From assembly GCA_030657355.1 (NCBI GenBank), contig CP131056.1, forward strand, positions 2,996,501 through 3,060,500: a DNA stretch of 64,000 bases, read 5' to 3'. Position 1 is the first letter of the stretch. Every line of letters begins with the position of its first letter. Origin of the DNA: Radicibacter daui. GTDB taxonomy: Bacteria; Pseudomonadota; Alphaproteobacteria; Radicibacterales; Radicibacteraceae. Positions 28,288 to 37,421 of the stretch are shown here, piece after piece. The notes below the pieces were generated by a model, which searched no databases, was not told the origin of the DNA, and worked only from the letters and a program-made list of their open reading frames with translations. The position numbers were made by a program, and so were the translations under genes.

Positions 28288-29268
28288 ATGAAGAAGCTGC
28301 TTGCTGTTCTCTCCGCCACCACCGCTCTGGCGGCTGGCGCGGCGAGCGCCGCTGACGTCAGCCCGGCGATTATTTTCGACATGGGTGGCAAGTTCGATAA
28401 GTCCTTCAACGAATCCGCCTACAACGGCGCCGAGAAGTTTGCCAAGGACAGCGGCGTCAAGTACCGCGAGTTCGAGATCACCAACGAAGCCCAGCGTGAA
28501 CAGGCCCTGCGCAACATGGCCCGCCGCGGCTCCAATGTGATTGCGGCTGCCGGCTTCGCCCAGGAAGAGGCGATGCGCACCGTCGCCAAGGAATTCCCGG
28601 ATGTGAAGTTCTGCATCGTCGACTCCGCTATCGAAGATGTGCCGAACATCCGCTCCTACACCTTCAAGGAAGAGGAAGGTTCCTTCCTCGTCGGCATGAT
28701 CGCCGCGCTCAAGTCGCAGACCGGCAAGGTCGGCTTCGTTGGCGGCATGGACATCCCGCTCATCCGTAACTTCGGTCACGGCTACGAGCAGGGCGTGAAG
28801 TACGTCGCCTCCGGCGATGAAGTCTTCATGAACATGACCGGCACCACCCCCGCTGCCTGGACCGACCCGACCAAGGGCGCCGAACTTGCCAAGTCGCAGT
28901 TCGACCGCGGTGCGGACGTTGTCTACGCCGCAGCCGGCGCCACCGGCCTTGGCGTGCTGCAGGCTGCCGCCGATGCCGGCAAGTTCTCCATCGGCGTCGA
29001 CAGCAACCAGAACTGGATCCATCCGGGTTCCGTGCTGACCTCCATGGTCAAGCGCGTCGATGTGGCGGTCTATGACTGCTACAATTCGGCCAAGGACGGC
29101 TCCTGGAAGGGCGGCCATGAAGTGCTGTCGCTCGCCAACAGCGGCGTCGACTTTGCGATGGACGACAACAACAAGCCGCTCATCTCCGACGAGATGCTGG
29201 CCAAGGTGAATGACGCCAAGGCCAAGATCATTGCCGGTACGCTCAAGGTCGAGCCGTACACGCCCTGA
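28288..29268 (+). CDS. BMP family (nucleoside) ABC transporter substrate-binding protein
   Basis: 326-aa periplasmic binding protein with signal peptide (residues 1-21, cleavage after ASA). It has the BMP/PnrA-type pattern: IFDMGGKFDKSFNESAYNGA at the N-terminus, GFAQEEAM, EEEGSFLVGMIAA and GVDSNQNWIHPGSVLTSM. BMP proteins bind purine and related nucleosides, and the following genes for nucleoside transport and phosphorolysis support that. There is no lipobox Cys, unlike Gram-positive relatives. It is followed by a strong hairpin that probably protects this abundant mRNA segment. Confidence 0.92.
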   Translation: MKKLLAVLSATTALAAGAASAADVSPAIIFDMGGKFDKSFNESAYNGAEKFAKDSGVKYREFEITNEAQREQALRNMARRGSNVIAAAGFAQEEAMRTVAKEFPDVKFCIVDSAIEDVPNIRSYTFKEEEGSFLVGMIAALKSQTGKVGFVGGMDIPLIRNFGHGYEQGVKYVASGDEVFMNMTGTTPAAWTDPTKGAELAKSQFDRGADVVYAAAGATGLGVLQAAADAGKFSIGVDSNQNWIHPGSVLTSMVKRVDVAVYDCYNSAKDGSWKGGHEVLSLANSGVDFAMDDNNKPLISDEMLAKVNDAKAKIIAGTLKVEPYTP

Positions 29269-29282
29269 TCTCCCTACCGGTT

Positions 29283-29313
29283 CCGGCCCCTTTCACCCCG
29301 TGGAAGGGGCCGG
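29283..29313 (+). other. intercistronic hairpin after the binding-protein gene
   Basis: A perfect 10-bp stem CCGGCCCCTT / AAGGGGCCGG has an 11-base loop, 15 bp past the binding-protein stop. It is not followed by a T run. This placement is typical of structures that stabilise the binding-protein message or partly block readthrough to the ATPase gene. Confidence 0.6.
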
Positions 29314-29405
29314 TCCCTTGCTGCCCCGATCAGTGCTGGCGCAACGCGGCCGCTGGCGACAAGCCGCAGGCGCGGTGCCGCTGACCGAAGGAAATTCTCA
29401 AGCGC

Positions 29406-30983
29406 ATGACTTCGGCCCCGAACAAGCCCGCCTCGAAAGCTGCTGCCCTGCCCGCCCTTGAGCTGCGCAAGGTCAACAAGTGGTTCGGCACCAACCATGC
29501 CAACCGCGACATCGACCTTGCCGTCCAGCCGGGCACCATTCACGGCATCATCGGCGAAAACGGCGCCGGCAAATCGACGATCATGTCGATCGTTTACGGC
29601 TTCTATTCCGCCGACAGCGGCGAGGTGCTGGTGAACGGCACGCCCGTGACCATCACCAGCCCGAAGGACGCGCTGGCCGCCGGCATCGGCATGGTGCACC
29701 AGCACTTCAAGCTGGTGGACAATTTCACCGTGCTGGAAAACGTCATCCTCGGCGTTGAAGGCGGCATGAAGCTCGCCGCCGGCATGGCCAGGGCCCGCGC
29801 CGAGCTGGAGCGGCTGGAGCGCGAATATGGCCTTGAGGTCAGCCCCGACAGCGTCGTGGAAGATCTGCCGGTCGGCATCCAGCAGCGCGTGGAAATCCTG
29901 AAGGCGCTCTATCGCGGCGCCGACACCCTTATTCTCGACGAACCCACCGGCGTGCTGACGCCGCAGGAAGTGGATGAACTCTTCCGCATCCTGCGCCAGC
30001 TGCGTGAGCAGGGCAAAACCATCATCATCATCACCCACAAGCTCGGCGAAGTGATGGCGCTGACCGACCGTGTGTCGGTGATGCGCCGCGGCGAGATGGT
30101 GGCCCACCGCCAGACCGCCGAGACCAGCAAGGAAGAGCTGGCCGAGCTGATGGTCGGTCGCAAGGTGCTGCTGCGCGTGGCCAAGGGCCCGGCCAACCCG
30201 GGCGCCACGGTGCTGAAGATTGACGGCCTTAACGTCATCGACGGCCAGGGCGTACGCCGGGTCAAGGACGTGTCGCTCGATGTGCGCGCCGGCGAGATCG
30301 TCGGCATCGCCGGCGTCTCCGGCAACGGCCAGTCAGAGCTCTTGCAGGCACTTTCCGGCATCATGAAGCCTGCCTCCGGCCAGATCCTCTACAAGGGCGA
30401 GGATATCGCCGGCGACCCGGCGAAGCTCAATGCCCGCGCGCTGCGCAAGGCCGGTGTCGGCCATGTGCCGGAAGACCGCCAGCGCGAGGGGCTGGTGATG
30501 AGCTTCCTAGCCGCAGAAAGCGCCATCCTCGGTTATCACGACCTGCCGGCCTATAACCGCGGCATCCTGATGGACCGCGATGCCATCATCGCCGAGACGC
30601 AGCGCTATATCGAAAAATACGATGTCCGGCCGACGAGCCCGACCTACAAGAGCTCCAACTTCTCCGGCGGCAACCAGCAGAAGCTGGTGCTGGCCCGCGA
30701 GATCGAGAACGACCCAGACCTGCTGCTGATCGGCCAGCCGACGCGCGGTGTCGATATCGGCGCCATCGAGTTCATCCACTCCCGCCTCATCGAGATGCGC
30801 GATGCCGGCAAGGCCATCCTTGTCGTCTCGACCGAACTCGACGAGGTGATGTCGCTCTCCGACCGTATCGTGGTGATGTTTGACGGCCATGTGGTGGGCG
30901 AGCTGCCCGCCAGTGAGGCCGACGAGCGCATTCTCGGCCTGATGATGGCCGGTATCGACCCGAAGAAGAACCAGGCAGCCTGA
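29406..30983 (+). CDS. nucleoside ABC transporter ATP-binding protein (two NBDs)
   Basis: 525-aa fused double ATPase of the sugar/nucleoside (RbsA-like) type. The first domain has Walker A GENGAGKST, signature region LPVGIQQRVEILKAL and Walker B LILDEPTGVLTPQE. The second has a degenerate Walker A (GVSGNGQSELLQAL), intact signature SGGNQQKLVLAREI and LLIGQPTRGVDIGA in place of a canonical Walker B. One catalytically weak site is usual in this family. It powers the two permeases encoded next. Confidence 0.93.
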   Translation: MTSAPNKPASKAAALPALELRKVNKWFGTNHANRDIDLAVQPGTIHGIIGENGAGKSTIMSIVYGFYSADSGEVLVNGTPVTITSPKDALAAGIGMVHQHFKLVDNFTVLENVILGVEGGMKLAAGMARARAELERLEREYGLEVSPDSVVEDLPVGIQQRVEILKALYRGADTLILDEPTGVLTPQEVDELFRILRQLREQGKTIIIITHKLGEVMALTDRVSVMRRGEMVAHRQTAETSKEELAELMVGRKVLLRVAKGPANPGATVLKIDGLNVIDGQGVRRVKDVSLDVRAGEIVGIAGVSGNGQSELLQALSGIMKPASGQILYKGEDIAGDPAKLNARALRKAGVGHVPEDRQREGLVMSFLAAESAILGYHDLPAYNRGILMDRDAIIAETQRYIEKYDVRPTSPTYKSSNFSGGNQQKLVLAREIENDPDLLLIGQPTRGVDIGAIEFIHSRLIEMRDAGKAILVVSTELDEVMSLSDRIVVMFDGHVVGELPASEADERILGLMMAGIDPKKNQAA

Positions 30984-30989
30984 AGCCCG

Positions 30990-31015
30990 CCGCCCCTCCC
31001 CTTAAAGAGGGGCGG
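30990..31015 (+). other. intercistronic hairpin between ATPase and permease genes
   Basis: A 9-bp stem CCGCCCCTC / GAGGGGCGG with an 8-base loop lies 7 bp after the ATPase stop, followed by AAATCTTATT. It may be a weak attenuator or a message stabiliser. Confidence 0.5.
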
Positions 31016-31060
31016 AAATCTTATTCGACCCTATCCAGAGAACAAGAAAAGCAAGCACCG

Positions 31061-32200
31061 ATGGCGTCCCCCGCAAGCAGTAAACCCGGTGAGATACCCG
31101 GCTGGATCTACAATGTGATCCTGCCGATCCTGAACCTGCTGGCCGCGCTGGTGGTCTCGGGCATCCTCATCCTGCTTATCGGCGAAAACCCGATCAATGC
31201 CTTGTGGGTACTGATCCAGGGCGCCTTCGGTTATGCCGACAACATCGGCTACACGCTTTATTACGCAACCAGCCTCATCTTCGTCGGCCTCGGCTTTGCC
31301 GTGGCGGCGCATGGCGGCAAGTTCAATATCGGCGGCGAGGGCCAGGGTTATATCGGCGGTCTCGGCATCGGCCTTGCCTGCCTTTACATGGGCAGCACGC
31401 CGTGGCCGATCGTGATGCTGGTCGCCATCGTCGGCGGCGCGGTCTGCGGCGGCGTGTGGGGTCTGGTGCCGGGGTATCTGGCCGCCAAACGCGGCGCGCA
31501 CACCGTCATCACCACCATCATGTTCAATTTCATCGCCTCGGCGCTGATGACCTACCTGCTGGTGGACGTGCTGATCCGCCCCGGCCAGCAGAACCCGGAA
31601 TCCGAGACCTTCGCGGTCACGAGCCAGCTGCCGCAGGTGCGCGATATCCTGCTGAATTTCGGCATCAATATTCCGCCAAACCCGCTCAACGTTTCCTTCG
31701 TCATCGCGCTTTTGTGCTGCGTTGCCGTCTACTACTACATCTGGCGCACCCGCTGGGGTTATGAGCTGCGTGCCGTGGGGCAGAACGAGAAGGCGGCCGT
31801 CTATGCCGGCATCTCCCCCACCATGATCACCATCATCTCGATGACGATCTCCGGCGCCCTCTGCGGCCTGATGGGCCTCAATGTGCTGATGGGCGACCAG
31901 CATCGCATCGTGCTCAACTTCACCGCCGGGCTCGGTTTCGTCGGCATCGCGGTGGCACTGATGGGCCGCAACCACCCGTTCGGCATCCTGCTCGCCTCGC
32001 TGCTGTTCGGTGCGCTCTACCAGGGCGGCTCGCAGCTTTCCTTCGATATTCCGGTGCTGAACCGCGACCTCGTCGTGGTCATCCAGGGCCTCGTCATCCT
32101 CTTTACCGGCGCGCTGGAAAACCAGTTCAAACCCTATCTGGAATGGACGTATCGCCGCCTCACCCGGCAAAGCGTCCCCCAAAGCACCAAGGAGGCCTGA
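31061..32200 (+). CDS. nucleoside ABC transporter permease 1
   Basis: 379-aa inner-membrane permease of the BPD_transp_2 (RbsC/YufP-like) family with about nine hydrophobic segments. Recognisable stretches are GFAVAAHGGKFNIGGEGQGY near residue 90 and ELRAVGQNEKAAVYAGI in the cytoplasmic loop that contacts the ATPase. It is the longer of two dissimilar permeases, as in YufP/YufQ and NupB/NupC pairs. The stop is 3 bp from the next permease start. Confidence 0.92.
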   Translation: MASPASSKPGEIPGWIYNVILPILNLLAALVVSGILILLIGENPINALWVLIQGAFGYADNIGYTLYYATSLIFVGLGFAVAAHGGKFNIGGEGQGYIGGLGIGLACLYMGSTPWPIVMLVAIVGGAVCGGVWGLVPGYLAAKRGAHTVITTIMFNFIASALMTYLLVDVLIRPGQQNPESETFAVTSQLPQVRDILLNFGINIPPNPLNVSFVIALLCCVAVYYYIWRTRWGYELRAVGQNEKAAVYAGISPTMITIISMTISGALCGLMGLNVLMGDQHRIVLNFTAGLGFVGIAVALMGRNHPFGILLASLLFGALYQGGSQLSFDIPVLNRDLVVVIQGLVILFTGALENQFKPYLEWTYRRLTRQSVPQSTKEA

Positions 32201-32203
32201 GCG

Positions 32204-33175
32204 ATGGATAATCTCAACGACATCGTCACCATCCTCGCCTCCACCGTGCGCCTCGGCACGCCGCTTATCCTGTGCGCCATCGCCGGCCTGTTCTCAGAGC
32301 GCTCCGGCGTCGTGGATATGGGGCTTGAGGGCAAGATGCTGGGCGGCGCCTTCCTGGCCGCTTCCGTCGCTTACCTGACGGGCAGCCCCTGGCTCGGCCT
32401 GCTGGCCGCCATCGGCTTTTCCATCGCCATTTCGATGCTGCACGGCTATGCCTGCGTCACGCTCAATGGCGACCAGGTGGTGACCGGTGTTGCCATCAAC
32501 ATCATGATCGCCGGCTTCGGTCCGACCTTCGCTTTCTCCTGGTTCAATCTCGGCGGGCGCACCCCCAACCTGTCGGGCGGCCAGCGCTTCAAGGACATTA
32601 CCCTGCCGCTGGCGGATACCCTGAAGGATGTGCCGGTCATCGGCACGATCTATGACGGGCTGATCAGCGGGCACAATATCCTCGTCTATGTCGCCTTTGC
32701 CGTCGTGCCGCTCTCCTGGTGGGTGCTTTACAAGACGCGCTTTGGCCTGCGCCTGCGCGCGGTCGGTGAAAACCCCTCCGCCGTCGACGTGGCCGGCATT
32801 TCCGTGCGCGGCATGCGCTACCAGGCGCTGGTCATCAACGGCGTGCTGTGCGGCATTGCCGGTGCCTACCTCTCCACCGCCCATGGCGCCGGCTTCATCC
32901 GCGACATGAGCGCCGGCAAGGGTTACCTTGCCCTTGCCGCCCTCATCTTCGGCAAGTGGAAGCCGGGCCCGACGCTTGCCGCCTGCCTGCTGTTTGCTTT
33001 TGCCGATGCCGTGCAGGTGCGCATCCAGGGTGTGCCGCTGCCCTTCATCGGCATGGTGCCGAGCTCCTTCGTGCAGATGATCCCCTATGTGCTGACGGTG
33101 CTGGTTCTGGCCGGTTTCGTCGGCAAGTCGGTGGGGCCGAAGGCCGCGGGCATCCCTTACGTCAAGGAGCGCTGA
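32204..33175 (+). CDS. nucleoside ABC transporter permease 2
   Basis: 323-aa partner permease of the BPD_transp_2 family. It opens with the typical ASTVRLGTPLILCAIAGLFS and SGVVDMGLEGKMLGGAF, and carries the ATPase-contact loop LRAVGENPSAVDVAGISV. With permease 1 and the double ATPase it completes a BMP-dependent nucleoside importer. The stop lies 3 bp before the phosphorylase start, so uptake and phosphorolysis are translationally linked. Confidence 0.92.
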   Translation: MDNLNDIVTILASTVRLGTPLILCAIAGLFSERSGVVDMGLEGKMLGGAFLAASVAYLTGSPWLGLLAAIGFSIAISMLHGYACVTLNGDQVVTGVAINIMIAGFGPTFAFSWFNLGGRTPNLSGGQRFKDITLPLADTLKDVPVIGTIYDGLISGHNILVYVAFAVVPLSWWVLYKTRFGLRLRAVGENPSAVDVAGISVRGMRYQALVINGVLCGIAGAYLSTAHGAGFIRDMSAGKGYLALAALIFGKWKPGPTLAACLLFAFADAVQVRIQGVPLPFIGMVPSSFVQMIPYVLTVLVLAGFVGKSVGPKAAGIPYVKER

Positions 33176-33178
33176 GCC

Positions 33179-34033
33179 ATGGCCGGCACCACGGACGATT
33201 TTGCCGGACGCCCGCACGAGGCCGCCAACGCCATCGTTGCCGCGGCCCCCGGCATCACCCCGCGTGTGGCGCTGGTGCTGGGCTCAGGCCTTGGCGGCAT
33301 TGCCGCCGGCATCAAGCCGACCGCGGTGCTGGATTATGGCGACATTCCCGGGTTTCCGGTGCCGAAGGTCGCCGGCCATGCCGGCAAGCTGATCCTCGGC
33401 GAACTGGCCGGCCAGAAGGTCGCCTGCCTGCAGGGGCGTGTGCATTTTTACGAAGGGCACAGCCCCGCCCCGCTCAAGACCATGATCCGCGCCATGAAGC
33501 TCATCGGCTGCGAGATGCTCTACCTCACCTGCGCCGCCGGCAGCCTGCGCCCGGAAATCGGACCCGGCGCGCTGATGCCGATCGGCGATCATCTGAACCT
33601 CATGGGCATGAACCCGCTAGTCGGCCCCAATGAGGATGAATTCGGCCCGCGTTTCCCGCCGATGGCGAATGCCTGGGACAAGGCGCTGCTGGAGCACCAA
33701 CTGGCCGCCGGCAAGGATGTCGGCCTTACCATGACGCCCGGCACCTATGCCGCCTTCATGGGTCCTACTTTCGAGACCCCGGCGGAAGTGCGCATGGCGA
33801 TGACGCTCGGCGCCCATGCCGTGGGCATGTCGACGGTGCCGGAATGCATCGTCGCGCGCCATTGCGGCCTCAAGGTTACCGGCACCGCCGCCATCACCAA
33901 TCTGGGCGAGGGCCTTTCCGACGAAGCACTGAGCCACGAGCAGACGCTGCGCGGCGCGGTGGATGCCGCCGCCGGTCTTGAAAAACTGATCCCGCGTTTC
34001 CTTGCCACCTTGCCGGCCTCCCTGCCGCGCTGA
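33179..34033 (+). CDS. punA: purine-nucleoside phosphorylase
   Basis: 284-aa trimeric-type PNP that splits purine (deoxy)nucleosides with phosphate. Motifs are VLGSGLGG (phosphate-binding), QGRVHFYEGHSP (catalytic His), LTCAAGSL, GPTFETPAEVRM and MSTVPECIVARH, followed by TNLGEGLS. At the base-recognition position the sequence reads TAAITNLGEG, with Asn as in purine-specific members. The symbol punA is used for the trimeric family; the xanthosine-type XapA is the main alternative. It directly follows the permease genes. Confidence 0.9.
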   Translation: MAGTTDDFAGRPHEAANAIVAAAPGITPRVALVLGSGLGGIAAGIKPTAVLDYGDIPGFPVPKVAGHAGKLILGELAGQKVACLQGRVHFYEGHSPAPLKTMIRAMKLIGCEMLYLTCAAGSLRPEIGPGALMPIGDHLNLMGMNPLVGPNEDEFGPRFPPMANAWDKALLEHQLAAGKDVGLTMTPGTYAAFMGPTFETPAEVRMAMTLGAHAVGMSTVPECIVARHCGLKVTGTAAITNLGEGLSDEALSHEQTLRGAVDAAAGLEKLIPRFLATLPASLPR

Positions 34034-34074
34034 CGCGCTGGCTCGCGGCCTTTCTTCCGACTGACGGTCCTATC

Positions 34075-34890
34075 ATGCAGCTCGACCCCGCCCTCGCAGA
34101 AATCCTGAAGAACTCGGCCGCCCTCGCCCGGCCGACGGCAGCCAGCGCCCAGCGCGCGCTGCAACTCATGGATCTCACGAGCCTCAATGACAGCGACACC
34201 GCCGAAAGTGTTGCCGCCTTCTCCCGCAAAGCCACAACACCGGCTGGCAATGTGGCAGCGGTGTGCGTTTATTCCCGCTTCGTGCCGGCGGCCCGGTCGG
34301 TGCTGGACGGCACCGGCGTGCGCATTGCCACCGTCGTCAATTTCCCCGGCGGTTTTTCCACGCCCGATGATGTGGCTGCCGAAACCCGTGCCGCGCTCGA
34401 TGCCGGGGCTGACGAGATCGACGTGGTGGTGCCGGTCAAGGCCGCGCTCGCGGGCGACATGGCCGCCGTTACCGATGTGCTGACGGCCTGCAAGGAAGCC
34501 TGCGGCACCGCGCCGATGAAGGTCATCCTCGAATCCGGCCTCTTCACCGACGCCGCGCTTTTGAAGAAACTGAGCCAGACGGCCTGCGCCGCCGGGGCCG
34601 ATTTCCTCAAGACCTCTACCGGCAAGGTACCCCAGGGCGCCTCGCTGGAGGCGGCTGCCGTCATGCTGTCGGTGATCGCCGACGGCAATCTCGGCGTCGG
34701 CTTCAAGGCATCGGGCGGCGTTGCCAGCAACGAGCAGGCGGCACAGTATCTTGCGCTTGCCGACACGCTGCTGGGTCCGGCCTGGGCCGGCCCTGCCACC
34801 TTCCGTTTCGGTGCCAGCCGCCTGCTGAATGCCCTGCTGGCCGATCTTGGCCAGGGTGGTGGTGGTAGCGGACCTTCTTCGGGTTACTGA
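34075..34890 (+). CDS. deoC: deoxyribose-phosphate aldolase DeoC
   Basis: 271-aa class I aldolase cleaving 2-deoxyribose-5-phosphate to glyceraldehyde-3-phosphate and acetaldehyde. The Schiff-base Lys is in ADFLKTSTGK and the second active-site Lys in GVGFKASGGV. DEIDVVVPVKAAL carries the conserved Asp. The C-terminal low-complexity tail GGGGSGPSSGY is unlike the family core. It continues the deoxynucleoside breakdown begun by the phosphorylases on either side. Confidence 0.94.
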   Translation: MQLDPALAEILKNSAALARPTAASAQRALQLMDLTSLNDSDTAESVAAFSRKATTPAGNVAAVCVYSRFVPAARSVLDGTGVRIATVVNFPGGFSTPDDVAAETRAALDAGADEIDVVVPVKAALAGDMAAVTDVLTACKEACGTAPMKVILESGLFTDAALLKKLSQTACAAGADFLKTSTGKVPQGASLEAAAVMLSVIADGNLGVGFKASGGVASNEQAAQYLALADTLLGPAWAGPATFRFGASRLLNALLADLGQGGGGSGPSSGY

Positions 34891-34993
34891 CCCCGACAAG
34901 CCGGGCGCGGGCGCGACTTCCAGATAAAAGGGCGCGGGGCACCCCTTCCGGCAACGGCAAGAGCCCCGCCCCGCAAGATCGGGAGGAACGGCC

Positions 34994-36328
34994 ATGCTGC
35001 CGCAGGAAATCATCCGCAAGAAGCGCGACGGTTACGCGCTCACCGCCGGGGAAATATCCGGCTTTATCGAGGGTCTCGGGTCCGGCGCCGTCAGCGAGAC
35101 GCAGGTGGCCGCCTTTTGCATGGCCGTGTTCTTCCGCGATATGACCTGGGACGAGCGCGTGGCCCTGACCCGCGCGATGATGAATTCCGGCACCGTGCTG
35201 GACTGGTCCGACCTCCCGGGCCCGGCCATCGACAAGCATTCCACCGGCGGCGTCGGCGACAAGGTAAGCCTCATCCTCGGCCCCATGATCGCGGCCTGCG
35301 GCGGTTTCGTGCCGATGATCTCCGGCCGCGGCCTCGGCCATACCGGCGGCACGCTCGACAAGTTCGACAGTATTCCGGGGTACCAGACGCAGCCGGGGCT
35401 GGACCTTTTCCGCAAGGTGGTGCGGGAGGCAGGCTGCGCCATCATCGGCCAGACGGCAGACCTCGCCCCCGCGGACAAGCGCATCTATGCGGTGCGCGAC
35501 ATCTCGGCGACGGTTGAATCCATCTCCCTCATCACCGCCTCCATCCTCTCCAAGAAACTCGCCGCCGGCCTCGGCGCGCTGATCATGGATGTGAAGTTCG
35601 GCTCCGGCGCCTTCATGAGCACGCTGGAGGATGCCGTCTCGCTCGCCGGCAGCCTCGGACGCGTGGCCAACGGTGCCGGCCTGCCCACCACGGCCCTTAT
35701 CACCGACATGAACGAAGTGCTGGGCCGCACCGCCGGCAACGCGCTGGAGATGCTGGAATCGGTGCAGATGCTGGCAACCGGCAAGGGCGACCAGCGCCTG
35801 CGCGACATTACGGTGGAGCTGAGCGCCGAGGCGCTGGTGCTGGGCGGCGTGCACAAGGATAACGAGGCGGCGCGGGCGGATTGCCTTGCCTCCCTCACCG
35901 ATGGGCGGGCGGCCGAACGCTTCGCCCGGATGGTCTGCGGCCTCGGCGGCCCGGCCGATTTCATGGAAAAGCCGGAGAAGTACCTTGCCGCCGCCCCGGT
36001 AGTGCGGGAAATACAGAGTGTTGAGAGCGGTTTCGTAACCCGGATCGATACCCGCGCCGTCGGCGTGGCGGTCATCGAGCTCGGGGGCGGGCGGCGCAAC
36101 ACCGGCGACGCCATCGATCACTCGGTCGGATTTGCCGGGGTTGCCGGCATCGGCGAAGCAGTTGGCCCCGGCGGCCGGCCGCTGGCGGTGGTGCATGCGG
36201 CCAGCGAAGCGGCAGCCGATGCGGCGGCAGCCAGTATCCGTGCTGCCTTTGCGGTTGGCGCGGAGCCGGCGGCACGGGGGCCGCTGGTGGCACGCCGGCT
36301 CAGCGCCGAAGAGGCGCTGGCCCTGTGA
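34994..36328 (+). CDS. deoA: thymidine phosphorylase DeoA
   Basis: 444-aa pyrimidine-nucleoside phosphorylase giving thymine and deoxyribose-1-phosphate. It shows the family signature [20 protein letters not shown] and the phosphate/nucleoside site [13 protein letters not shown]. The active-site Arg/Ser/Lys cluster is in [20 protein letters not shown]. The length equals that of E. coli DeoA. GGGAGG precedes the ATG. It completes the purine plus pyrimidine salvage pair with the PNP gene. Confidence 0.95.
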   Translation: MLPQEIIRKKRDGYALTAGEISGFIEGLGSGAVSETQVAAFCMAVFFRDMTWDERVALTRAMMNSGTVLDWSDLPGPAIDKHSTGGVGDKVSLILGPMIAACGGFVPMISGRGLGHTGGTLDKFDSIPGYQTQPGLDLFRKVVREAGCAIIGQTADLAPADKRIYAVRDISATVESISLITASILSKKLAAGLGALIMDVKFGSGAFMSTLEDAVSLAGSLGRVANGAGLPTTALITDMNEVLGRTAGNALEMLESVQMLATGKGDQRLRDITVELSAEALVLGGVHKDNEAARADCLASLTDGRAAERFARMVCGLGGPADFMEKPEKYLAAAPVVREIQSVESGFVTRIDTRAVGVAVIELGGGRRNTGDAIDHSVGFAGVAGIGEAVGPGGRPLAVVHAASEAAADAAAASIRAAFAVGAEPAARGPLVARRLSAEEALAL

Positions 36329-36420
36329 CATCCGGCGGGGACAACGTGCCGGGGACGACAGAAGAACGAGGCGGGCCCGGCTGAAGGACCCGCCCTTTAC
36401 GGTGGGGGAGGCAGGCAGCC

Positions 36421-37371
36421 ATGGTGGATTACCGGCAAAGCGTGGGCAGGGCAGTCGCTCTGGCGGTGGCATCCTTCGCGCTGTTTTCCCTGCACGACAC
36501 CTTCGTCAAGCTGCTCTCCCACGGGTATCACTCGTTCCAGATCGTCTTCTTCATCCTGCTTTTTGCGCTCATCCCCACCTCGCTGATGATCGCGGTGAGC
36601 AAGGAAGAAGCCTCGCTGCGTCCGCGCCACCCCTGGCTTTTGACGCTGCGCGCGCTGGCGGCCACGCTCGGCACACCCTCCACCTTCTATGCCTTCAACA
36701 AGCTCGGCCTTGCCGAGACCTATTCGCTGCTCTTCACCTCGCCGATGATCGTGACCGTGCTGTCGATCCCCATTCTCGGTGAGCGGGTCGGGATCAAGCG
36801 CAGCCTTGCAGTGGTGCTGGCCATGGTGGGCGTGCTTATCGTGCTGCGGCCGGGTTTCAGCGACCTCAATATCGGCCATGCCTGCGGCCTTTTCTCCGCC
36901 CTCACCTCCGCAACCAGCGCCATCATCATGCGCAAGATCGGGCCGGAAGAGCGCAGCGGCACCATGATCATCTATCCCATGCTGGCCAATATCCTGACCA
37001 TGGGGCTACTGCTGCCCTGGGTCTATGAGCCGATGCCTATCGTCGATCTGGGCCTCACCGCAGCCTGCGGCATGCTGTCCTTCATCGCCCAGTTGCTGCT
37101 GGTCAACGCCTACCGCCGTGCTTCGGCCGTCACCATCGCGCCGATCCAGTACAGCCAGCTGATCTGGGGCGTGCTGGCAAGTGCCCTGCTTTTCAACCAC
37201 TTCCCGGATTTCTGGGTGTTTGTCGGCGCCGGCATCATCGTGCTCTCCGGCCTCATCATCCTGTGGCGGGAGAGTACGAGCGGTGTCTCGCTCTTCCGCC
37301 CGGCGCTGCTCTCGCGCCTCATGCGCCCACAGGCCGGCATCATCACCACGCCGGAACGCAATTCGCGCTAA
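36421..37371 (+). CDS. EamA/DMT family transporter 1
   Basis: 316-aa inner-membrane protein with about ten hydrophobic helices in two EamA halves. The first half contains LGTPSTFYAFNKLGLAETYS and the second QLLLVNAYRRASAVTIAPIQY. GGAGG lies before the ATG. Substrate is unknown; its place within the nucleoside operon suggests a nucleobase, nucleoside or breakdown product. It is paralogous to the next gene, though the two are separated by a terminator-like hairpin. Confidence 0.85.
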   Translation: MVDYRQSVGRAVALAVASFALFSLHDTFVKLLSHGYHSFQIVFFILLFALIPTSLMIAVSKEEASLRPRHPWLLTLRALAATLGTPSTFYAFNKLGLAETYSLLFTSPMIVTVLSIPILGERVGIKRSLAVVLAMVGVLIVLRPGFSDLNIGHACGLFSALTSATSAIIMRKIGPEERSGTMIIYPMLANILTMGLLLPWVYEPMPIVDLGLTAACGMLSFIAQLLLVNAYRRASAVTIAPIQYSQLIWGVLASALLFNHFPDFWVFVGAGIIVLSGLIILWRESTSGVSLFRPALLSRLMRPQAGIITTPERNSR

Positions 37372-37381
37372 CCGCGGTTTC

Positions 37382-37407
37382 CGGTGCCCTGCGGCACCGC
37401 TTTTATT
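37382..37407 (+). terminator. terminator-like hairpin between the two DMT genes
   Basis: The 7-bp stem CGGTGCC / GGCACCG with a 4-base CTGC loop is followed by CTTTTATT. It is a compact intrinsic terminator candidate 10 bp after the first DMT stop, so the second DMT gene and add may be attenuated or have their own promoter. Confidence 0.6.
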
Positions 37408-37421
37408 CAGGCCTTCCCATC

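Noticed and set aside
31031-33217. Minus-strand frames opposite the two permease genes
   Set aside because: Antisense of clear membrane permeases; His/Asp-rich translations without motifs.
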